From positions 212 through 64,211 of the forward strand of contig NZ_OPYN01000070.1 in NCBI RefSeq assembly GCF_900277125.1: 64,000 nt of DNA, in the 5' to 3' direction. Each line of letters starts with the position of its first letter. Position 1 is the stretch's first letter. Below are positions 17,861-26,795 of this stretch, one piece after another. The position numbers and the translations under genes are program-made. Below the pieces are notes generated by a model that searched no databases, was not told the DNA's origin, and was given only the letters and a program-made list of their open reading frames with translations. Source of the DNA: Pseudomonas inefficax (GTDB lineage: Bacteria > Pseudomonadota > Gammaproteobacteria > Pseudomonadales > Pseudomonadaceae).

Positions 17861-20154
17861 CCCCAGAGCAAATGCGCGACGCATCGTTGCTCGAACTGTT
17901 CAGCCTGGAGGCCGAGGCGCAGACCCAGGTGCTCAGCGCCGGCCTGATGGCCCTTGAGCGTAATCCCACGCAAGCCGACCAGCTCGAGGCTTGCATGCGC
18001 GCGGCCCACTCGCTGAAGGGCGCCGCGCGGATCGTCGGGGTGGACGCTGGCGTCAGCGTCGCCCATGTCATGGAAGACTGCCTGGTGGCCGCCCAGGAGG
18101 GCCGCCTGCGGCTGAGCGCCGAGCATATCGACGCCCTGCTGCAGGGCACCGACCTGCTGATGCGCATCGCCACGCCTGGCGATACCGGTGCCCAGGCGAC
18201 GCTGCCGGTGTTCCTTGCGCAAATGGCCAGCCTGCTCGACCCGGGGGCGGCAGCCAAGCCCTTGGCGCCGCCAGCCGTGCCAGCGCTGCCGGAAACACCG
18301 GTGCAAATCGCGCAAGACGAACCTGTGCCGCTGCCTGCCGAACCCTTGGAGCCCGAGCTCGACCTGGCTCCCCGTCGCAAGGCCGGCAAGCGCACCGGCG
18401 AGGGTACTGAGCGGGTGCTGCGGGTCACCGCCGACCGCCTCAACAGCCTGCTCGACCTGTCCAGCAAGTCGCTGGTGGAAACCCAGCGGCTCAAGCCGTA
18501 CCTGGCCACCCTGCAGCGCCTCAAGCGCATGCATGGCCAAGGCATGCAGGCGCTCGACGGCCTGCGCATGCAACTTGAGGACAGTGGGCAGAGCAGCGAG
18601 GTGCTTGAAGCCTTGGCTCAGACCCAGCGCCTGCTGGCGGAAACCCAGCAGATCCTGCAGCAGCAGGCTGCCGACCTGGACGAGTTCGGCTGGCAGGCCA
18701 GCCAGCGCGCACAACTGCTGTACGACACCGCGCTGGCTTGCCGGATGCGGCCGTTTGCCGATGTGCTGACCGGCCAGAGCCGCATGGTGCGCGACCTTGG
18801 CCGTTCGCTGGGCAAACCGGTGCGGCTGCTGGTGGAAGGGGACAAGACCCAGGTCGACCGTGATGTGCTGGAAAAACTCGAAGCACCGCTGACCCACCTG
18901 TTGCGCAACGCGGTCGACCACGGCATCGAACTGCCCGAGCGGCGCCTGCTGGCGGGCAAGGCGGAGGAGGGGATAATTCGCCTGCGAGCCTCGCACCAGG
19001 CCGGTATGCTCAGCCTGGAACTGATTGACGACGGTGCCGGCATCGACCTCGAGCGCCTGCGCAGCAGCATTGTCGAGCGCGCCCTGTCGCCCGCCGACAC
19101 GGTGGCGCGGATGAGCGAGGAAGAGTTGCTGACGTTCCTGTTCCTGCCCGGGTTCAGCCTGCGCGACAAGGTCACCGAGGTGTCCGGGCGCGGCGTGGGC
19201 CTGGATGCGGTGCAGCACATGATCCGTGAGCTACGCGGTTCGATCGAGCTGACCCAGCTGGCCGGGCAGGGCTGCCGTTTCCACTTGCAGGTGCCGCTGA
19301 CCCTGTCGGTCGTGCGCAGCCTGGTGGTCGAGGTGGGCGGCGAGGCCTATGCCTTCCCGCTCGCCCATATCGAACGCACGCTCGAAGTGGGCGCCGACGA
19401 GATCGTGCAGATCGAGGGGCGCCAGCACTTCTGGCACGAAGGCCGGCACATCGGCCTGGTCGCGGCCAGCCAACTGCTCAACCGCCCGGCCGGGCAGACG
19501 CAGGAGAGCAGCCTGCGGGTGGTGGTGATCCGCGAGCGCGAGCAACTGTATGGCGTGGCCGTGGAGCGGTTGGTGGGCGAGCGGGTGCTGGTGGTGATGC
19601 CGCTCGACCCACGGTTGGGCAAGGTGCAGGACATTTCTTCCGGCGCCTTGCTCGACGATGGCTCGGTGGTGCTGATCGTCGATGTCGAGGACCTGCTGCG
19701 CTCGGTGGAAAAATTGCTCAGTACCGGCAGCCTGGAACGCATCGAACGCGGCAGCAGCGGCGCCCGTGGCGCGGCGCGCCAGCGCATCCTGGTGGTCGAC
19801 GATTCACTTACCGTGCGGGAACTGCAGCGCAAGCTGCTCGGCAACCGTGGCTACGATGTGGCCGTGGCGGTGGACGGCATGGACGGCTGGAACGCCTTGC
19901 GTGGCGAGGACTTCGACCTGCTGATCACCGACATCGACATGCCGCGCATGGATGGCATCGAGCTGGTCACTCTGGTGCGCCGCGACCAGCGTCTGCAGTC
20001 ACTGCCGGTAATGGTGGTGTCCTACAAGGACCGTGAGGAAGACCGACGGCGTGGCCTGGACGCTGGCGCCGACTACTATTTGGCAAAGGCCAGTTTCCAT
20101 GACGATGCGTTGCTGGATGCTGTGGTTGAGCTGATCGGAGGTGCTCAGGGATGA
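17857..20154 (+). CDS. wspE: Hybrid histidine kinase WspE (CheA with receiver)
   Basis: CheA-like kinase of 765 aa that phosphorylates WspR and WspF. Order: Hpt domain with phospho-His51 in AAHSLKGAAR; an Ala/Pro linker; the dimerisation helices; ATPase with N-box LLRNAVDHGIE near residue 349, G1 DDGAGIDLERL and G2 GRGVGLDAV; the CheW-like domain; and a C-terminal receiver from about residue 644 with phospho-Asp692 in LLITDIDMPRMDG. The ATG at 17857 overlaps wspD by 4 bp. An open extension upstream in this frame lies over wspD and has no CheA similarity. Confidence 0.97.
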   Translation: MTPEQMRDASLLELFSLEAEAQTQVLSAGLMALERNPTQADQLEACMRAAHSLKGAARIVGVDAGVSVAHVMEDCLVAAQEGRLRLSAEHIDALLQGTDLLMRIATPGDTGAQATLPVFLAQMASLLDPGAAAKPLAPPAVPALPETPVQIAQDEPVPLPAEPLEPELDLAPRRKAGKRTGEGTERVLRVTADRLNSLLDLSSKSLVETQRLKPYLATLQRLKRMHGQGMQALDGLRMQLEDSGQSSEVLEALAQTQRLLAETQQILQQQAADLDEFGWQASQRAQLLYDTALACRMRPFADVLTGQSRMVRDLGRSLGKPVRLLVEGDKTQVDRDVLEKLEAPLTHLLRNAVDHGIELPERRLLAGKAEEGIIRLRASHQAGMLSLELIDDGAGIDLERLRSSIVERALSPADTVARMSEEELLTFLFLPGFSLRDKVTEVSGRGVGLDAVQHMIRELRGSIELTQLAGQGCRFHLQVPLTLSVVRSLVVEVGGEAYAFPLAHIERTLEVGADEIVQIEGRQHFWHEGRHIGLVAASQLLNRPAGQTQESSLRVVVIREREQLYGVAVERLVGERVLVVMPLDPRLGKVQDISSGALLDDGSVVLIVDVEDLLRSVEKLLSTGSLERIERGSSGARGAARQRILVVDDSLTVRELQRKLLGNRGYDVAVAVDGMDGWNALRGEDFDLLITDIDMPRMDGIELVTLVRRDQRLQSLPVMVVSYKDREEDRRRGLDAGADYYLAKASFHDDALLDAVVELIGGAQG

Positions 20155-21164
20155 AGATCGCCATCGTCAACGACATGCCCATGGCCGTCGAGGCGCTGCG
20201 CCGGGCGGTCGCCCTGGAGCCGGAGCACCAGGTGGTGTGGGTGGCCAGCAATGGTGCCGAGGCGGTGCAGCGCTGCACCGAGCTGCAGCCAGACCTGATC
20301 CTCATGGACCTGATCATGCCGGTCATGGATGGTGTCGAGGCCACCCGGCGGATCATGGCCGAAACCCCATGTGCCATCGTCATCGTCACGGTCGACCGCA
20401 AGCAGAACGTGCACCGGGTGTTCGAGGCCATGGGCCACGGCGCTCTCGACGTTGTCGACACGCCGGCACTGGGGGCGGGCGACCCGCGTGAAGCGGCAGC
20501 GCCACTGCTGCGCAAGATCCTCAACATAAGCTGGTTGATTGGTCAGCAGCGCGCACCGGCTGCACGCCCGGTCGCCGCATCCGTGCGGGCAGCGTCCCAG
20601 CACCGCGGACTGGTAGCAATCGGCTCGTCCGCTGGCGGCCCCGCCGCCCTTGAAGTACTGCTCAAGGGCCTGCCGGCGGCGTTTCCGGCGGCCATCGTGC
20701 TGGTCCAGCATGTGGACCAGGTGTTTGCCGCGGGCATGGCCGAATGGCTCAGCAGCGCAGCCGGGCTGCCGGTGCGTCTGGCCCGTGAAGGCGAGCCGCC
20801 GCAGCCGGGGCAGGTATTGCTGGCCGGCACCAATCACCACATCCGCCTGCTACAGAACGGCCAACTGGCCTACACTGCCGAACCTGTCAATGAAATCTAT
20901 CGGCCTTCGATCGATGTGTTCTTCGAGAGTGTGGCGCGCTATTGGAACGGTGATGCGGTGGGCGTGTTGCTTACCGGCATGGGCCGCGATGGTGCCCAGG
21001 GCCTGAAGCTGATGCGCCAGCAGGGCTTCCTGACCATTGCCCAGGACCAGGCCAGCAGTGCGGTGTACGGGATGCCCAAGGCCGCTGCGGCCATCGATGC
21101 CGCAGTGGAAATCCGCCCGCTGGAACGCATAGCCGGGCGCTTGATGGAATTTTTCGCAAAATGA
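20151..21164 (+). CDS. wspF: CheB-type methylesterase WspF
   Basis: Response-regulator methylesterase of 337 aa that removes methyl groups from WspA and so resets the pathway. The receiver has Asp53 in LILMDLIMPVMDG. The esterase domain has the nucleophile in IGSSAGGPAALEV (Ser160), the active-site His region LVQHVDQVFAAGM, and Asp in GMGRDGAQG. Mutations that inactivate wspF in relatives lock WspR on and give wrinkly, biofilm-forming colonies; here all motifs are intact. It overlaps wspE by 4 bp. Confidence 0.97.
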   Translation: MKIAIVNDMPMAVEALRRAVALEPEHQVVWVASNGAEAVQRCTELQPDLILMDLIMPVMDGVEATRRIMAETPCAIVIVTVDRKQNVHRVFEAMGHGALDVVDTPALGAGDPREAAAPLLRKILNISWLIGQQRAPAARPVAASVRAASQHRGLVAIGSSAGGPAALEVLLKGLPAAFPAAIVLVQHVDQVFAAGMAEWLSSAAGLPVRLAREGEPPQPGQVLLAGTNHHIRLLQNGQLAYTAEPVNEIYRPSIDVFFESVARYWNGDAVGVLLTGMGRDGAQGLKLMRQQGFLTIAQDQASSAVYGMPKAAAAIDAAVEIRPLERIAGRLMEFFAK

Positions 21165-21215
21165 CGAAGTGTATTGAATCACGCCGCCAGGCCGGCAGTG
21201 ATCGGGTGAACAGGT

Positions 21216-22220
21216 ATGAATGATTTACCGATCGAAGGTTTCACGACCCCCAACGAGAACTCGGCGATGGTGTTGCTGGTCGATGACCAGGCCATGATCG
21301 GCGAGGCGGTGCGGCGTGGCCTGGCCAATGAAGAGAACATCGACTTCCACTTCTGCGCCGACCCGCACCAGGCGGTGGCCCAGGCGGTGCGCATCAAGCC
21401 TACGGTGATTCTTCAGGACCTGATCATGCCTGGCCTGGACGGGCTGACCCTGGTGCGTGAATACCGCAACAACCCGGCGACGCAGGACATCCCGATCATC
21501 GTCCTGTCGACCAAGGAAGACCCGCTGGTCAAGAGCGCAGCCTTTGCTGCCGGGGCCAACGATTACCTGGTCAAGCTGCCGGATACCATCGAACTGGTGG
21601 CGCGGATCCGCTATCACTCGCGTTCCTACCTGACCTTGCTGCAGCGCGACGAGGCCTACCGTGCCCTGCGCGTCAGTCAGCAGCAACTGCTCGATACCAA
21701 CCTGATGCTGCAGCGGCTGATGAATTCCGATGGCCTGACCGGGTTGTCCAACCGCCGCCACTTCGACGAGTACCTGGAGCTGGAATGGCGCCGGGCCATG
21801 CGTGAGCAGCAGCAGTTGTCGCTGCTGATGATCGATGTGGACTACTTCAAGGCCTACAACGACAGCTTCGGCCACCTGGCCGGTGACGAGGCCTTGCGCC
21901 AGGTAGCCGAGGCACTCCGCGGCGCGTGCTCGCGGCCGACCGACCTGCCGGCGCGCTATGGCGGCGAGGAGTTCGTCCTGGTATTGCCCAACACGTCGCC
22001 TGGTGGGGCACGCCTGGTGGCCGAGAAGCTGCGCCAGACCGTGCTCGGCCTGGGCATCCCGCACACTGCACCGGTGCCCGACTCGTACCTGACCGTGAGC
22101 ATCGGCCTGGCCACCCAGACTCCGGCCATCGGCAGCCATAGCCGGCAGCTGATTTCGGCTGCGGACAAAGGCCTGTACCAAGCCAAGAACAGTGGGCGCA
22201 ACCAGGTCGGCATCGCCTGA
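21216..22220 (+). CDS. wspR: Diguanylate cyclase response regulator WspR
   Basis: Output of the Wsp system (334 aa): makes cyclic di-GMP when phosphorylated by WspE. The receiver has Asp68 in [13 protein letters not shown], followed by a helical stalk and a GGDEF domain with active motif GGEEF at residues 249-253. An intact inhibitory I-site RPTD (Arg240-Asp243) precedes it, so product inhibition is expected. Unlike the other wsp genes it is not overlapped: 51 bp separate it from wspF, so its own translation start region or a separate level of control is possible. Its 3' side carries a REP pair. Confidence 0.97.
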   Translation: MNDLPIEGFTTPNENSAMVLLVDDQAMIGEAVRRGLANEENIDFHFCADPHQAVAQAVRIKPTVILQDLIMPGLDGLTLVREYRNNPATQDIPIIVLSTKEDPLVKSAAFAAGANDYLVKLPDTIELVARIRYHSRSYLTLLQRDEAYRALRVSQQQLLDTNLMLQRLMNSDGLTGLSNRRHFDEYLELEWRRAMREQQQLSLLMIDVDYFKAYNDSFGHLAGDEALRQVAEALRGACSRPTDLPARYGGEEFVLVLPNTSPGGARLVAEKLRQTVLGLGIPHTAPVPDSYLTVSIGLATQTPAIGSHSRQLISAADKGLYQAKNSGRNQVGIA

Positions 22221-22243
22221 AACGCTGAAGCTGGAGCGGCCCC

Positions 22244-22360
22244 TGTGGGAGCGGCCTTGCGTCGCGATTGGGCCGCGCAGCGGCCCCGGCAATCTCTACT
22301 GCTGAGCTGAAAATCAGGGGCCGCTGCGCGGCCCAATCGCGACGCAAGGCCGCTCCCACA
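22244..22360. repeat. REP inverted pair, rRNA-like GGCCGCGCAGCGGCC type
   Basis: Arms of 44 bp, 22244-22287 and 22317-22360, are reverse complements. The body is GGCCTTGCGTCGCGATTGGG plus GGCCGCGCAGCGGCC, and the outer cap is TGTGGGAGC. This body differs from the common REP. It follows wspR and could help end the wsp transcript. Confidence 0.93.
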
Positions 22361-22435
22361 AGGACCGTGCAATTTCCAAGTGCTCGATATACATGCTACC
22401 GCCCGGCGGGTCTGCCGCCTTGCGGCGGACTCGGT

Positions 22436-22441
22436 TATACT
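22436..22441 (+). promoter_or_regulatory. Possible -10 box of prfB
   Basis: TATACT lies 41 bp before the prfB ATG, a sensible distance for a short leader. The -35 side is poor (GCC/GCGG-rich), so it is only a candidate. Confidence 0.35.
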
Positions 22442-22481
22442 CGCAGGCTTTTCACCGAATTCGCACGAGAGCTTCCCGCCC

Positions 22482-23577
22482 ATGGAAATCCAACCGATCC
22501 TGAACACCATCAAGGACCTTACCGAGCGTTCCCAGTCCATTCGGGGGTATCTTTGACTACGATCACAAGCATGACCGCCTGATCGAAGTCAACCGCGAGC
22601 TGGAAGACCCCAACGTCTGGAACAAGCCCGAGTACGCCCAGGCCCTGGGCCGCGAGCGTGCGATGCTGGCACAGGTCGTCGAGACCCTGGACAAGCTGTC
22701 CGGCGGCCTGGCGGACTGCCAGGACCTGCTCGACATGGCCGTCGAGGAAAATGACGAAGGCGCCGTCGGCGACGTCGTGACCGAGCTGGAAAGCCTGGAA
22801 GAAAAACTGGCCCAGCTCGAGTTCCGTCGCATGTTCAGCGGCGAGATGGACATGAACAACGCCTACCTGGACATCCAGGCCGGCTCCGGTGGTACCGAGG
22901 CGCAGGACTGGGCCAACATCCTGCTGCGCATGTACCTGCGCTGGGCCGACAAGCGTGGTTTCGACGCCACCATCATCGAGCTTTCCGAAGGTGAAGTCGC
23001 CGGCATCAAGGGCGCCACCGTGCATATCAAGGGCGAGTACGCCTTCGGCTGGCTGCGCACCGAAATCGGCGTGCACCGCCTGGTGCGCAAGAGCCCGTTC
23101 GACTCCGGTGCCCGTCGCCACACCTCGTTCTCGGCGGTGTTCGTGTCGCCCGAGATCGACGACAAGGTCGAGATCGATATCAACCCGTCCGACCTGCGCA
23201 TCGATACCTATCGCTCCTCCGGTGCCGGTGGTCAGCACGTAAACACCACCGACTCGGCGGTACGTATCACCCACGTGCCGACCAACACCGTGGTGGCCTG
23301 CCAGAACGAACGTTCGCAGCACGCCAACAAAGACACCGCCATGAAAATGCTGCGGGCCAAGTTGTACGAGCTGGAAATGCAGAAGCGCAACGCCGCCTCC
23401 CAGGCGCTGGAAGACAGCAAGTCGGACATCGGCTGGGGCCACCAGATCCGCTCCTACGTGCTGGATGACTCGCGTATCAAGGACCTGCGTACCGGTGTCG
23501 AGCGCAGCGACTGCCAGAAGGTCCTGGACGGCGACCTTGACCAGTACCTGGAAGCGAGCCTCAAGCAGGGGCTGTAA
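22482..23577 (+). CDS. prfB: Peptide chain release factor 2, needs +1 frameshift
   Basis: RF2 ends translation at UGA and UAA. The gene is in two frames: 22482-22553 (24 codons), then an in-frame TGA at 22554-22556. After a +1 slip, reading resumes at 22555 (GAC) and runs to 23577, giving 364 aa, the normal RF2 length. The second part has the stop-codon recognition tripeptide SPF (in [14 protein letters not shown]) and the catalytic GGQ ([13 protein letters not shown]). The ATG at 22482 begins [18 protein letters not shown]. Translation of only the second frame would give an incomplete protein. lysS follows after 92 bp, the common prfB-lysS pair. Confidence 0.97.
22543..22557 (+). promoter_or_regulatory. 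Programmed +1 frameshift site of prfB
   Basis: GGGGG at 22543-22547 acts as an internal Shine-Dalgarno-like sequence three bases before CTT TGA C (22551-22557). When RF2 is scarce the ribosome slips from CTT to TTT and reads GAC. This is the classic RF2 autoregulation, with spacing and slippery codon as in E. coli. Confidence 0.95.
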
Positions 23578-23592
23578 AACGCACACAAACGC

Positions 23593-23621
23593 CGCGGTAC
23601 CAGGCCTGGGCCGGTACCGCG
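23593..23621. other. Perfect 9-bp hairpin between prfB and lysS
   Basis: CGCGGTACC and GGTACCGCG form a perfect stem with an 11-nt loop, followed by a second weaker hairpin (GCCC GAAA GGGC) up to 23641. There is no U-run, so it does not look like a plain terminator. It may slow readthrough or process the prfB-lysS mRNA. Confidence 0.45.
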
Positions 23622-23669
23622 TGCCCTGCCCGAAAGGGGCACCGAACACCTGATGGAAAGAATGACGAA

Positions 23670-25172
23670 ATGAGCGACCTCAAGACCGAAGCGCAAGACC
23701 TGCAACAGGAAGAAAACGCCCTGATCGCCCTGCGCAAGGAAAAGCTTGCCGCCGAGCGCGCGAAGGGCAATGCCTTCCCCAATGACTTCCGTCGCGACAG
23801 CTACTGCAACGACCTGCAGAAGCAGTATGCGGACAAGACCAAGGAAGAACTGGAAGCTGCAGCGATTCCGGTCAAGGTCGCTGGCCGCATCATGCTCAAC
23901 CGCGGCTCGTTCATGGTCATTCAGGACATGACCGGCCGCATCCAGGTCTACGTCAACCGCAAGACCCTGCCGGAAGAAACCCTGGCAGCGGTCAAGACCT
24001 GGGACCTGGGCGACATCATCAGCGCCGAAGGCACCCTGGCCCGTTCCGGCAAGGGCGACCTGTACGTCGAAATGACCAACGTGCGCCTTCTGACCAAGTC
24101 GCTGCGCCCGCTGCCCGACAAGCACCACGGCCTGACCGACACCGAGCAGCGCTACCGCCAGCGTTACGTCGACCTGATGGTCAATGAAGAAACCCGCCAC
24201 ACCTTCCGTGTGCGTTCGCAGGTGATTTCGCACATCCGCAAGTTCCTCATCGAGCGCGACTTCCTCGAAGTCGAGACGCCGATGCTGCAAACCATCCCTG
24301 GTGGTGCCGCGGCCAAGCCGTTCGAAACCCACCACAACGCCCTGGACATGGCCATGTTCCTGCGTATTGCGCCGGAGCTGTACCTCAAGCGCCTGGTGGT
24401 TGGTGGCTTCGAGAAGGTGTTCGAGATTAACCGCAACTTCCGTAACGAAGGCGTTTCGACTCGTCACAACCCTGAATTCACCATGCTCGAGTTCTACCAG
24501 GCCTACGCCGACTACCGCGACAACATGGACCTCACCGAGGAGCTGTTCCGCGAGCTGGCGCAGCTGGTGCTGGGCACCACCGACGTGCCGTACGGCGACA
24601 AGGTGTTCCACTTTGGCGAGCCGTTCGCCCGCCTGTCGGTATTCGACTCGATCCTCAAGTACAACCCCGAGCTGACCGCCGCCGACCTGCAGGACGTCGA
24701 CCGCGCTCGCGAGATCGCCAAGAAAGCCGGCGCCAAGGTGCTGGGCCACGAAGGCCTGGGCAAGCTGCAGGTGATGATTTTCGAAGAGCTGGTCGAGCAC
24801 AAGCTGGAGCAGCCGCACTTCATCACCGAGTACCCGTTCGAAGTGTCGCCGCTGGCCCGTCGCAACGACGACAACCCGGCTGTTACCGACCGTTTCGAGC
24901 TGTTCATCGGTGGGCGCGAGATTGCCAACGCCTACTCCGAGCTCAACGATGCCGAAGACCAGGCCGAGCGCTTCCTGGCCCAGGTGGCCGAGAAGGACGC
25001 CGGTGACGACGAAGCCATGCACTACGACGCCGACTTCGTTCGCGCCCTGGAGTACGGCATGCCACCGACTGCTGGTGAAGGCATCGGCATCGACCGCCTG
25101 GTGATGCTGCTGACCAACTCGCCGTCGATCCGCGACGTGATCCTGTTCCCGCACATGCGTCCGCAGGCCTGA
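23670..25172 (+). CDS. lysS: Lysyl-tRNA synthetase, class II
   Basis: Charges tRNA-Lys with lysine; 500 aa, normal for LysS. An N-terminal OB-fold anticodon-binding domain spans about residues 60-150 ([20 protein letters not shown]). The class II core has motif 2 [20 protein letters not shown] and motif 3 [11 protein letters not shown]. The start at 23670 follows AGAATGACGAA; the leader has a weak GGAAAG site. Downstream is a good intrinsic terminator, then a REP pair. Confidence 0.98.
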   Translation: MSDLKTEAQDLQQEENALIALRKEKLAAERAKGNAFPNDFRRDSYCNDLQKQYADKTKEELEAAAIPVKVAGRIMLNRGSFMVIQDMTGRIQVYVNRKTLPEETLAAVKTWDLGDIISAEGTLARSGKGDLYVEMTNVRLLTKSLRPLPDKHHGLTDTEQRYRQRYVDLMVNEETRHTFRVRSQVISHIRKFLIERDFLEVETPMLQTIPGGAAAKPFETHHNALDMAMFLRIAPELYLKRLVVGGFEKVFEINRNFRNEGVSTRHNPEFTMLEFYQAYADYRDNMDLTEELFRELAQLVLGTTDVPYGDKVFHFGEPFARLSVFDSILKYNPELTAADLQDVDRAREIAKKAGAKVLGHEGLGKLQVMIFEELVEHKLEQPHFITEYPFEVSPLARRNDDNPAVTDRFELFIGGREIANAYSELNDAEDQAERFLAQVAEKDAGDDEAMHYDADFVRALEYGMPPTAGEGIGIDRLVMLLTNSPSIRDVILFPHMRPQA

Positions 25173-25184
25173 GTGAATTGAACG

Positions 25185-25211
25185 AGCCGCCTTTCGAGGC
25201 GGCTTTTTCTT
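25185..25211 (+). terminator. Rho-independent terminator of lysS
   Basis: Stem AGCCGCC/GGCGGCT with a short TTTCGA loop, then TTTTCTT. It begins 13 bp after the lysS stop. Confidence 0.9.
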
Positions 25212-25228
25212 GCCTGAAGCTTTATGTT

Positions 25229-25339
25229 GTCAGTACCGGCCTCTTCGCGGCTAAAGCCGCTCCCACAGGGACCGCACCAGCCTGAGGGTAGTGGGGGACC
25301 TGTGGGAGCGGCTTTAGCCGCGAAGAGGCCGGTACTGAC
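25229..25339. repeat. REP inverted pair with perfect 41-bp arms
   Basis: Arms 25229-25269 and 25299-25339 are exact reverse complements with a 29-bp centre. The unit is the common class with the CGGCTAAAGCCG body. It lies between the lysS terminator and the TetR gene. Confidence 0.95.
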
Positions 25340-25365
25340 GAAACACTGTCCATGAGGTACCCCCA

Positions 25366-26082
25366 GTGACACCCGCAATGCCTCACCAGGGCGCCGCCGG
25401 CATCGCCACCGCCGTCGCCGAAAGCGTGCAATACCAAGGCCGCAAGACTGCCCGCCAGGGCAGCGAACAGCGTCGCCAACTGATCCTCGACGCCGCCATG
25501 CGCATTGTCGTGCGCGATGGCGTACGTGGCGTGCGCCACCGCGCCGTCGCCGCCGAGGCCGGTGTGCCACTGTCGGCCACCACCTATTACTTCAAGGACA
25601 TCGAGGACCTGCTCACCGATACCTTCGCCCAGTATGTCGAACGCAGCGCCGCCTACATGGCCAAGCTGTGGGCCAATACCGAGGTGGTGTTGCGCCAGTT
25701 GCTGGCGCAGGGTGACGGCAGCCCGCAGGCACGGGCACGGTTGGCTGACGAAGTAGCACGCATGACTGCCGACTACGTGCAGCGGCAACTGCTGAACCGC
25801 CGCGACTTCCTGATGGCCGAGCAGGCCTTCCGCCAGGAGGCGCTGCTATGCCCGCGCCTGGCTGAACTGGTGTGCGCTCATGAGCAGATCCTGCTGCATG
25901 GCACCCGCCAATTGCTGCAGGTGGTGGGCTCGCTGCAACCGGAACAGGACGCCCAGATGTTGACGGCGATTATCGAGCAGATGGAATATCAGGGCCTGCT
26001 CAAGGATGCGAACGCGCAAGCCGATGGGCAGATGCTCGCTATGCTTAGCCGATACCTGCAGCTGGTGCTGGCATCGGCCTGA
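25366..26082 (+). CDS. TetR-family transcriptional regulator
   Basis: DNA-binding repressor-type protein of 238 aa. The helix-turn-helix is at about residues 45-75 (GVRGVRHRAVAAEAGVPLSATTYYFKDIEDL), after a variable 30-residue tail. The C-terminal helical ligand domain is not diagnostic. The GTG at 25366 is 8 bp after GAGG and is preferred; an ATG at 25378 is the alternative. It is followed after 29 bp by a lipoprotein gene on the same strand. Target and ligand are unknown. Confidence 0.9.
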   Translation: MTPAMPHQGAAGIATAVAESVQYQGRKTARQGSEQRRQLILDAAMRIVVRDGVRGVRHRAVAAEAGVPLSATTYYFKDIEDLLTDTFAQYVERSAAYMAKLWANTEVVLRQLLAQGDGSPQARARLADEVARMTADYVQRQLLNRRDFLMAEQAFRQEALLCPRLAELVCAHEQILLHGTRQLLQVVGSLQPEQDAQMLTAIIEQMEYQGLLKDANAQADGQMLAMLSRYLQLVLASA

Positions 26083-26111
26083 GCCGAGACCGAATTTTCA
26101 AGGAGAACCTG

Positions 26112-26660
26112 ATGAAAGCCTGGCGTGTGGTGTTGTTGACTCTGTCATTCCTGCTGCTGGGCGGTTGTCTGGTGACCTTCCACGAGCCCTTGCCGAGCAA
26201 CCAGGCGGCGCCCAAGGCCCTGCTCGGCAAGTGGAGCAGCAAGGACGCCTGGGGCGAGCCGCTGAAGCTGGTGATCAGCCGCAGCGGTGGTGATGCCTAC
26301 AAGGCGGTGGCCACGGCCAAGGGCAAGGCCCCGGAGGAATACGTGTTCACCGTGTCGCGCCACGGCAACCGCTGGTACCTGTCGGCTGGGGTGCCGAAAC
26401 GCCTGGGTGGCAACTTCCTGATCGGCGGTTTCGATATCGTCGATGGCAAGGAGCTGGTGGTCTACAACCTGGATGTCGAACAGGTGCAGCAGGCAGTGGA
26501 CAAGAAGGAGCTGACCGGGCGCAGCACCGAGGTGCCGGAGGACAACGGCGACGGTGTGCTGATCGACAGCCCGTCGGCGCGGGTGCTGGCGTACCTGGAC
26601 GACCCGGCCAACTCCGACCTGTTCGTTGAAGTGGCGCGGTTCCAGCGCTCCGGCAAATGA
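26112..26660 (+). CDS. Putative outer-membrane lipoprotein
   Basis: Lipoprotein of 182 aa. The signal peptide (MKAWRVVLLTLSFLLLGGC) has a lipobox LLGGC, so Cys19 would be lipidated. The residue after it is Leu, which is compatible with outer-membrane sorting. No characterised domain is recognised; the mature part is mostly beta-type and similar to conserved Pseudomonas hypotheticals. AAGGAGAA stands 6-7 bp before the ATG. It may share a transcript with the TetR gene upstream. Confidence 0.85.
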   Translation: MKAWRVVLLTLSFLLLGGCLVTFHEPLPSNQAAPKALLGKWSSKDAWGEPLKLVISRSGGDAYKAVATAKGKAPEEYVFTVSRHGNRWYLSAGVPKRLGGNFLIGGFDIVDGKELVVYNLDVEQVQQAVDKKELTGRSTEVPEDNGDGVLIDSPSARVLAYLDDPANSDLFVEVARFQRSGK

Positions 26661-26667
26661 CCGTGCT

Positions 26668-26761
26668 GGCCTCTTCGCGGCTGAAGCCGCTCCCACAGGG
26701 ACCGCACCGGTTTCGAGCCTGATGCAGTACCTGTGGGAGCGGCTTTAGCCGCGAAGAGGCC
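26668..26761. repeat. REP inverted pair
   Basis: Arms 26668-26699 and 26730-26761 (32 bp, one mismatch). Same class as the pair after lysS. It ends about 35 bp before the DUF1704 start. Confidence 0.93.
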
Positions 26762-26795
26762 GGTACAGGTTTCCTGTACTAGAAAGGAGTCCCCG

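Noticed and set aside
23454..25154. 566-aa open frame opposite lysS
   Set aside because: Antisense shadow of a full LysS.
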